Program-made: the position numbers and the translations under genes
Shown: positions 22,485-27,241 of the stretch, one piece after another
Layout of the letters: every line of letters begins with the position of its first letter
How positions within the stretch are numbered: the first letter of the stretch is position 1
Notes under the pieces: generated by a model
What the model was told of the DNA's origin: nothing
The model's database searches: none
Seen by the model: the letters and a program-made list of their open reading frames with translations, nothing else
Source of the DNA: JBOFBH01 sp051657715
GTDB lineage: Bacteria > Actinomycetota > Actinomycetes > Actinomycetales > Angustibacteraceae
Assembly: GCA_051657715.1 (NCBI GenBank)
Contig: JBOFLF010000012.1
Span: 1 to 27,241, forward strand
Direction of reading: 5' to 3'
Length of the DNA: 27,241 bases

Positions 22485-22570
22485 TCGCCTGCCGCGGTGC
22501 CACCTGGACAACCGGCGCCGACCACCAGCAGCGCAGGGACGATTCGCGAGAGGTACGTCGGGTGGACGAG
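22471..22570 (-). pseudogene. Partial third copy of the two-TM gene (3' fragment)
   Basis: The + strand at 22471 (TCAGGAGGATCTGATCGCC) matches the 3' end of copy A at 20900 (TCAGGATGATCTGATCGCC). The match resumes with GCCGACCACCAGC and ends with GGTACGTCGGGTGGACGA, also found at the end of the 20900-21010 segment. On the minus strand it retains VHPTY and LVVG, corresponding to the VHPTYP/TM2 region of copy A, with an internal deletion of about ten bases. There is no 5' part. The M20 stop codon lies within it. Confidence 0.75.
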
Positions 22571-22575
22571 ACGGC

Positions 22576-22605
22576 GCGGCTCAGACGGTCGCGGCTCAGA
22601 CGGTG
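22576..22605. repeat. 15-bp tandem duplication at the marR 3' end
   Basis: GCGGCTCAGACGGTC (22576-22590) is followed by GCGGCTCAGACGGTG (22591-22605), 14 of 15 identical. The second copy holds the marR stop codon, so the first is a downstream duplicate of the gene end. Confidence 0.85.
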
Positions 22606-23063
22606 ATGCGGCGCTCGGGGTCGATGGCGTCGGCGACCTTGGCCATGCTGGCCCCCAGGGCGAGGAACTCGGCGCGGCTCATCGCGTCCAGCAGGTAGCG
22701 ACGGACGCCGTCGACGTGGGTGTGGGCGGCCTCCTCGAGGGCGTGGAAGCCGGCATCGGTGAGCGCGCACTGCACGCCTCGGCCGTCCGCGGGGCACGGG
22801 CGGCGGACGACGTGACCAGCGCTCTCCAGGCGGGCGACGGTGTGGGTGAGCCGGCTGCGCGAGCTGACCACGCTGCTGGCCAGCTCGGACATCCGCAGCA
22901 CCCGCCCAGGCGCCTCGGAGAGCCGGACCAGGATCTCGTACTCCGGGTGGCTGAGCCCGTGCCGCTCCAAACCGCGCCTCAGCTCCTCGTCGAGCAGCTT
23001 GGCGGCACGCAGGTAGGACCGCCACGCGGCCTGCTCCTGGGAGTCCAGCCAGCGAGGCGACAT
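22596..23063 (-). CDS. MarR-family transcriptional regulator
   Basis: 155 residues with the winged-helix layout of MarR proteins: helix 1 WLDSQEQAAWRSYLRAAKLL, then LSHPEYEILVRLSEAPGRVLRMSELAS, the recognition helix SSRSRLTHTVARLESAGHVVRR, and the wing PADGRGVQCALTDAGFHALEEAA. Start ATG 23063. It is divergent from yceI across 93 bp containing an AT-rich patch, so yceI is the probable target. The ligand is unknown, and no Cys redox sensor is evident. Confidence 0.93.
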   Translation of the reverse strand: MSPRWLDSQEQAAWRSYLRAAKLLDEELRRGLERHGLSHPEYEILVRLSEAPGRVLRMSELASSVVSSRSRLTHTVARLESAGHVVRRPCPADGRGVQCALTDAGFHALEEAAHTHVDGVRRYLLDAMSRAEFLALGASMAKVADAIDPERRITV

Positions 23064-23087
23064 GGCACCACCATACCCGGCCGACAG

Positions 23088-23116
23088 TTGAAATATAAAT
23101 AATCTTCTCCTACTCT
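23088..23116 (+). promoter_or_regulatory. Candidate yceI promoter and MarR operator region
   Basis: TTGAAA (23088-23093) and TACTCT (23111-23116) are 17 bp apart, a sigma-70-like spacing on the yceI strand. The spacer, TATAAATAATCTTCTCC, is the most AT-rich patch nearby and lies between the divergent marR and yceI genes, so it is the natural place for MarR to bind. No clear palindrome is visible. Confidence 0.45.
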
Positions 23117-23156
23117 CGGTGTTGTCCTGATCACCCAGACCCACAGGAGAGACACC

Positions 23157-23708
23157 ATGGCCACACTCCCCGGCCTCCAGCCCGGCACCTGGACCATCGA
23201 CCCCGGGCACTCTGAGGTCGGCTTCACCGTCCGGCACCTCATGGTCAGCAAGGTCAAGGGACGCTTCCCGGACGTCAGCGGCACCATCACCGTCGGGGAC
23301 GACGTGCTGGCGTCATCGGTCGAGGCCACCGTGCAGGTGGCCAGCGTCGACACCCGGGACGCCAACCGCGATGGCCACTTGAAGTCCGGCGACTTCTTCG
23401 ACGTGGCGACGTGGCCCACCATGACCTTCCGCTCCACCGCCGTCCGCGCCGACGGCGACGCCTTCGCCATGGACGGCGACCTCACCATCCGCGACCAGAC
23501 CCGGCCGGTCTCGTTCGCCCTGGAGTTCAACGGCGCCGCCGCCAACCCGATGGCCGAGGGCCGGTCGACCGCGGGTTTCAGTGCGAGCACCGAGATCAGC
23601 CGCAAGGACTACGGCCTGGAGTGGAACGTCCCGCTCGACGGCGGCGGCGTCCTGGTCAGTGACAAGATCACGATCACCCTGGAGATCGAGGCCGGCAAGT
23701 CCGCCTGA
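23157..23708 (+). CDS. YceI-family protein (lipocalin-like, polyisoprenoid-binding fold)
   Basis: A 183-residue protein covering the full YceI beta-barrel: PGTWTIDPGHSEVGFTVRHLMVSKVKGRF at the start, SVDTRDANRDGHLKSGDFFDVATWPTMTF in the middle, LTIRDQTRPVSF, and KDYGLEWNVPLDGGGVLVSDKITI at the end. All signature segments are present. There is no signal peptide, so it is the cytosolic actinobacterial form. The ATG follows AGGAGA. It binds amphipathic isoprenoid-like ligands in characterised members, which could relate to menaquinone here, but that is only association. Divergent from marR. Confidence 0.95.
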   Translation: MATLPGLQPGTWTIDPGHSEVGFTVRHLMVSKVKGRFPDVSGTITVGDDVLASSVEATVQVASVDTRDANRDGHLKSGDFFDVATWPTMTFRSTAVRADGDAFAMDGDLTIRDQTRPVSFALEFNGAAANPMAEGRSTAGFSASTEISRKDYGLEWNVPLDGGGVLVSDKITITLEIEAGKSA

Positions 23709-23735
23709 CCTTGGAGGGCGCTCCGTCCGCTTCAG

Positions 23736-23766
23736 CTGTCCCACCGACGTCAAGTCAACGGGACAG
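23736..23766. terminator. Inverted repeat between convergent yceI and the DinB-like gene
   Basis: CTGTCCC (23736-23742) and GGGACAG (23760-23766) form a perfect seven-pair stem around a 17-base loop, overlapping the last codons of the minus-strand gene. There is no T-tract. It is a weak terminator candidate. Confidence 0.35.
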
Positions 23767-24243
23767 GTCACCGATCGCGTCGGCGTAGAAGACCGACTCG
23801 GCGGCGTGGAACGCGACCTGCCTCGCGCTCCACGCCGCCCCGGCGGTGGCGTCAAGCTGGTCAACGGACAGCGACCGCAGCCGCACATCCCAGATCAGCG
23901 CGAGCCGGCGCAACCGGCTGCGGGCCTCGTCGACGTCCTGGGCGGTAAATCGGGCGAGGTCGGCCGGCGTAGTCATCGTCGACCCGTGCCACCTGTCGGG
24001 TTCGGTCGGCCGGCCCGACAGGCGGGCCTCGAGCTCAGCGATGTGGTCGATCAGGTGGTCCGCGACCCGACGGACCGCCTTGTGCGGGGTGTACGTGCGC
24101 GGCGGCTCGCCGTCCACCGGCGCCTGCACGGGCACGCCGTCCCACGCCGTCCACGACTCTGCCAACCGCAGCACGTGCTCGACCATGGCGGTCACCACGT
24201 CGGCGGGGTGCCGGTCATCGGTCTCGGGCAGCTCACCGCTCAT
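23755..24243 (-). CDS. DinB-like four-helix protein
   Basis: 162 residues from ATG 24243. Helix-rich with the DinB-superfamily spacing of histidines: HVLRLAESW near the N-terminus, VADHLIDHIAELEARL at about 60, and WSARQVAFHAAESVFYADAIGDL at the C-terminus. The middle (DLARFTAQDVDEARSRLRRL) matches the usual third helix. Related proteins are thiol-dependent transferases or isomerases (mycothiol-linked in actinobacteria), but specificity cannot be read here. The longer open frame upstream to 24663 has no matching signature. Confidence 0.65.
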   Translation of the reverse strand: MSGELPETDDRHPADVVTAMVEHVLRLAESWTAWDGVPVQAPVDGEPPRTYTPHKAVRRVADHLIDHIAELEARLSGRPTEPDRWHGSTMTTPADLARFTAQDVDEARSRLRRLALIWDVRLRSLSVDQLDATAGAAWSARQVAFHAAESVFYADAIGDLSR

Positions 24244-24439
24244 GGGCCAGATGGTGCCACCGCTGAGCGCGGTCCGGTCTCGGCGCCCTCTACATCCGGT
24301 TTGAGCGAACCCGATCCGACGCAGGAGCTGCCGATCGTCAGCGTGAGCGACGGTCGGATCAAGCACATGGGCAGACCCTGCGCACATGGTCGCTGCAGTC
24401 ACCTGAGATCGAGGTAAAGCCCTCCAACGTAAGGACCGA

Positions 24440-24508
24440 ACCTCCAGATGCGTTTGATTTATCAGACCAGAAGCCTTTCGCGTACGATACATCAGACATT
24501 CTGGAGGT
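24440..24508 (+). promoter_or_regulatory. Repeat-rich hipBA leader: operator candidates and ribosome-site hairpin
   Basis: Two direct repeats, GATTTATCAGAC (24456-24467) and GATACATCAGAC (24486-24497), lie exactly 30 bp apart and agree at 10 of 12 positions. Enclosing them, ACCTCCAGA (24440-24448) is the exact reverse complement of TCTGGAGGT (24500-24508), which contains the hipB ribosome site GGAGG. The direct repeats could be HipB binding sites. The outer arms could fold in the transcript and hide the ribosome site. Both are inference from arrangement. Confidence 0.5.
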
Positions 24509-24511
24509 GCC

Positions 24512-24847
24512 ATGGCTCGTCGCGCGCATACGTATTCGCCGCAGGCAATGGACGTGGTCCACCTGCTCGGCCTTGAGATCACCCGCGCCCGTCGAGAACG
24601 GCGGTGGACGGCAGCGGAGCTGGCAGAGCGCGCTGGGATCTCCCGCTCGACGCTGCACGCCATCGAGCGCGGAACGCCGACCGTGGCGATCGGCGTGGTG
24701 TTCGAGGTCGCCGGGCTCGTCGGTATCGACCTGCTCGGTGCCGCGTCGCAGGATCTGCCAGATCTGGTGGAACGCAGCCGGACCCGGCTCGCGCTGCTGC
24801 CCGCCAGCGTGCGGGCGCCCGCCGTCGATGACGGCGACGACTTCTGA
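24512..24847 (+). CDS. HipB-type XRE-family antitoxin/repressor
   Basis: A 111-residue protein with a Cro/CI-type HTH: MDVVHLLGLEITRARRERR then WTAAELAERAGISRSTLHAIER (helices 2-3, about 31-53) and TVAIGVVFEVAGLVGIDLLG. The short acidic C-terminus ends VDDGDDF. The ATG at 24512 follows GGAGG. The stop overlaps the hipA start as TGATG. It should repress the operon through the leader repeats and bind HipA. Confidence 0.92.
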   Translation: MARRAHTYSPQAMDVVHLLGLEITRARRERRWTAAELAERAGISRSTLHAIERGTPTVAIGVVFEVAGLVGIDLLGAASQDLPDLVERSRTRLALLPASVRAPAVDDGDDF

Positions 24848-26115
24848 TGGCAGAGCCGACCGAAGCGTACGTCTGGGCCTGGCTACCCGAGCAGGTCGAG
24901 CCCATCGTCGTCGGACGCCTGCGGGCGGCAGGCGTCCTGATCACCTTCACCTACGGGCGCAGCTACCTGGCGCGTCCGCAGGCAGCACCGCTCTTCCTGC
25001 CGGAGCTGCCACTGATTCGCGGTCCGATCCGCCCTGCTCGCGGGCTGTCGGTAGCCGGGTGCATCCGCGACGGCGGCCCGGACGCCTGGGGTCAACGGGT
25101 GATCCTGGCCCGCCGCCTCGGGAATCTGGACCGGGCCGCGAACACCGGCACGCTTGGCCTGCTGACCTATCTGCTGGAGTCCGGTTCGGACCGGATCGGA
25201 GCGCTGGACTTCCAGGACAACGCGACGCGGTACGTACCGCGCACGGCAGACGCCGACCTTGAGGAGCTGCAAACGGCGACCGATCGCCTCCAGGCAGGTG
25301 AGCCGCTGTCGCCTCCGCTGGCGGATGCGCTGCTGCGTGGGACGTCGATCGGGGGTGCCCGGCCGAAGGCCTTGCTGCGCGACGACCGGTCAGGGCGCCA
25401 GCTCATCGCCAAGTTCGAGGTGGCATCAGATCCGTACCCAGTCGTGCGGGCCGAGGCGGTAGCGATGGACTTGGCGCAACGTGTCGGGCTCGACGTCGCG
25501 CGCACCGAGCTCGTCCGAACCCGAGGCAGGTCCGTGCTGCTGGTCGAACGGTTCGACCGCGTCCCAGCGCCGCACGGCGTCGGGCCGCAGCGGCGGATGA
25601 TCGTGTCGGCGCTCACGTTGTTCGGGTTGGACGAGATGACCGGCCGCTACGCGACGTACCACGGCCTCGCGGATCTGGTCCGCGCCCGGTTCACGCAGCC
25701 GTCCCGGACTCTGCGAGAGGTGTTCTCCCGCATCGTGTTCAACATCTGCGTGAGCAACACGGACGACCATGCTCGTAACCACGCGGCGTTCTATCGACCC
25801 AACGCCACGGGGGGCGACCTGACGCTGACGCCGGCCTACGACATCTGCCCCCAACCGCGATCTGGCGACACCGCACAGCAGGCTCTCGCGATCGACCGGG
25901 ACGGCCGCCGGACTAGCAGGGTGGAGCTGTGCGTGCAGGCCGCGCACCTCTACCACCTGACTGCCAAGCAGGCGCGGGACATCATCGACCACCAGGTGTC
26001 CACCATCGAAGCAGAATGGCGTGACGCCGCCGACGCCGCCCAGTTGACCGCTCTCGAGCGCACGCTGTTGTGGCGCAGGCAGATCCTCAACCCAGCGATC
26101 CACTACTCGCTCTAA
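24847..26115 (+). CDS. HipA-family Ser/Thr kinase toxin
   Basis: 422 residues. The N-terminal subdomain includes LFLPELPLIRG and GGPDAWGQRVILARR. The kinase part has the Gly-rich loop TSIGGARPKALL (166-177), nucleotide Lys189 in LIAKFE, the catalytic loop NICVSNTDDHARNHAAF (Asp306/307 region and Asn311), and the metal-binding AYDI (Asp332). All core residues are present and the full length is normal. In Escherichia coli HipA phosphorylates GltX and halts translation; the target here is unknown. The ATG at 24847 is coupled to hipB. It is convergent with hemB, ten bp apart. Confidence 0.93.
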   Translation: MAEPTEAYVWAWLPEQVEPIVVGRLRAAGVLITFTYGRSYLARPQAAPLFLPELPLIRGPIRPARGLSVAGCIRDGGPDAWGQRVILARRLGNLDRAANTGTLGLLTYLLESGSDRIGALDFQDNATRYVPRTADADLEELQTATDRLQAGEPLSPPLADALLRGTSIGGARPKALLRDDRSGRQLIAKFEVASDPYPVVRAEAVAMDLAQRVGLDVARTELVRTRGRSVLLVERFDRVPAPHGVGPQRRMIVSALTLFGLDEMTGRYATYHGLADLVRARFTQPSRTLREVFSRIVFNICVSNTDDHARNHAAFYRPNATGGDLTLTPAYDICPQPRSGDTAQQALAIDRDGRRTSRVELCVQAAHLYHLTAKQARDIIDHQVSTIEAEWRDAADAAQLTALERTLLWRRQILNPAIHYSL

Positions 26116-26124
26116 TGCCGGTGA

Positions 26125-27120
26125 CTAGAGCAGGCGGCGGGCGACCTCGGCGGCCCAGTAGCTGAGCTGGATCCGGGCGCCGGCGCGGCGGATCGAGGTC
26201 AAGGTCTCCAGGATGGCCCGGTCCCGGTCCACGACGCCGGCTGCCGCAGCCGCCTCGACCATCGCGTACTCACCGCTGACCTGGTACGCCGCCACCGGCA
26301 CGTCCACCGCGTCAGCGACCCCGCGGACCACGTCCAGGTACGGCAACGCCGGCTTCACCATGACGATGTCGGCCCCCTCGGCGACGTCCAGCCGCACCTC
26401 GCGCAGCGCCTCCGCCGCATTGGCCGGATCCTGCTGGTAGGTGGCGCGGTCACCGGTCAGGGTGGACTCGACGGCGTCCCGGAACGGCCCGTAGAACGCC
26501 GAGGCGTACTTCGCCGCATAGGCCAGCAACACCACGTCCGTGCGACCGGCGACGTCCAGCGTCGCTCGCACGTGCCCGACCTGGCCGTCCATCATCCCGG
26601 ACAAACCGACCACGTGTGCCCCGGCGCCCGCCTGGGCCAGGGCCACGGACGCGTACCGCTCCAGGGTGGCGTCGTTGTCCACCGTGCCATCCGCGGCCAG
26701 CACCCCGCAGTGGCCATGGTCGGTGAACTCGTCCAGGCACAGGTCGGCCATCACCACGACGCCGTCGTCGACCTCGTCCCGCACCGCGCGCAGCGCCACG
26801 TTGAGGATGCCGTCCGGGTCGTCCGCGCCGGAGCCCACCGCATCTCGGGAGGACGGCACCCCGAACACCATCACCCCACCCAGCCCGAGGTCGGCTGCCT
26901 CCCGCACGGCCCGCCGCAGCGACGCCAAGTCGTGCTGCACCACCCCAGGCATCGAGACGATCGGCACCGGAGCGTCCGCGCCCTCGCGCACGAACACCGG
27001 CAGCACCAGCTCGGACGGCGCCAGCCTGGTCTCACGCACCAGACGCCGCAACGCCGCCGTCCCCCGCAACCGCCGTCCCCGAATCCCTGGGAACCCTCGA
27101 TCCGGCACCGTCGTGACCAC
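26125..27120 (-). CDS. hemB: Delta-aminolevulinic acid dehydratase (porphobilinogen synthase)
   Basis: Condenses two 5-aminolevulinate molecules to porphobilinogen, the step after HemL. Motifs: FPGIRGRRLRGTAALRRLVRET at the N-terminus, MADLCLDEFTDHGHCGVL (metal-site loop with two Cys and one Asp, as usual in actinobacterial HemB), LLAYAAKYASAFYGPFRDAVES with the first active-site Lys, MVKPALPYLDV with the Schiff-base Lys, and AYQVSGEYAMV. I favour GTG 27120 (VVTTVPDRGFPG), with AGGAG 11 bases upstream, giving 331 residues. A TTG at 27207 would add 29 Pro/Ser/Ala-rich residues but lies inside the loop of an inverted repeat. Confidence 0.95.
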   Translation of the reverse strand: MVTTVPDRGFPGIRGRRLRGTAALRRLVRETRLAPSELVLPVFVREGADAPVPIVSMPGVVQHDLASLRRAVREAADLGLGGVMVFGVPSSRDAVGSGADDPDGILNVALRAVRDEVDDGVVVMADLCLDEFTDHGHCGVLAADGTVDNDATLERYASVALAQAGAGAHVVGLSGMMDGQVGHVRATLDVAGRTDVVLLAYAAKYASAFYGPFRDAVESTLTGDRATYQQDPANAAEALREVRLDVAEGADIVMVKPALPYLDVVRGVADAVDVPVAAYQVSGEYAMVEAAAAAGVVDRDRAILETLTSIRRAGARIQLSYWAAEVARRLL

Positions 27121-27180
27121 CGGACCCACCGCTCCTGACTGAGGGAGCTCCGGGGTGCTGGCAGGAGCACGAGGTGTCGG

Positions 27181-27241
27181 GGGCGATGACGTCCGGGCGG
27201 GCGTCAAGAAGCCTGCGACAGCCGACCGGACGTCATCGCCC
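27181..27241. repeat. Perfect 16-bp inverted repeat at the window edge
   Basis: GGGCGATGACGTCCGG (27181-27196) is the exact reverse complement of CCGGACGTCATCGCCC (27226-27241), with a 29-base spacer. The right arm ends at the last base of the window, so the repeat may extend further. It lies about 60 bp upstream of the favoured hemB start. It could be a terminator of an upstream gene, an operator, or one end of a small mobile repeat. Confidence 0.9.

Noticed and set aside
23755..24663. Long 302-codon version of the DinB-like protein
   Set aside because: The extra N-terminal part overlaps the hipB gene and leader and has no matching helix pattern; ATG 24243 is the sensible start.

Overview
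The window is high-GC actinobacterial chromosome. The evidence is GC-rich codon use, frequent GTG starts, stop/start overlaps of the GTGA, ATGA and TGATG type, an actinobacterial-type HemB and MenB, and the linkage of haem, cytochrome c maturation and menaquinone genes that is common in Frankiales- and Pseudonocardiales-like genomes. I cannot name a genus from sequence alone.

Layout. Positions 1-1563 hold a divergent pair, a cupin (cut by the window edge) and a GlxA-type AraC regulator. Positions 1802-10684 carry menaquinone genes: menC (-), menB (+), menE (+) and menA (+). These are interrupted by accessory material: a decayed Fic-like fragment, an orphan antitoxin with a broken PIN toxin, a broken small ORF, a RelA/SpoT-domain protein with a small overlapping partner (a likely toxSAS toxin-antitoxin pair), and an MFS exporter. 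A VOC-fold protein and a DUF4229-like membrane protein follow. Positions 11678-18503 (-) form one tightly overlapping operon, hemL - histidine phosphatase - resA/tlpA-like - ccdA - resB - ccsB, which links tetrapyrrole synthesis to System II cytochrome c maturation. hemB lies at 26125-27120 (-).

Between hemL and hemB, genes often adjacent in this phylum, lies about 7.6 kb of accessory DNA. It contains a FitAB/VapBC module, an unrecognised three-gene cassette (a secreted protein broken by a frameshift, flanked by two paralogous two-TM proteins), an M20 peptidase followed by a partial third copy of the two-TM gene, a divergent marR-yceI pair, a DinB-like protein and a HipBA module.

Three themes stand out. 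First, toxin-antitoxin loci are concentrated here (three apparently intact, two decayed), placed between housekeeping genes. Second, in-frame tandem repeats have expanded in ccsB, ccdA, the resA-like gene and the DUF4229 gene. Third, the two-TM/secreted/two-TM cassette with its partial duplicate is the best candidate for something undescribed, while the RelA/SpoT pair is the most testable functional prediction.
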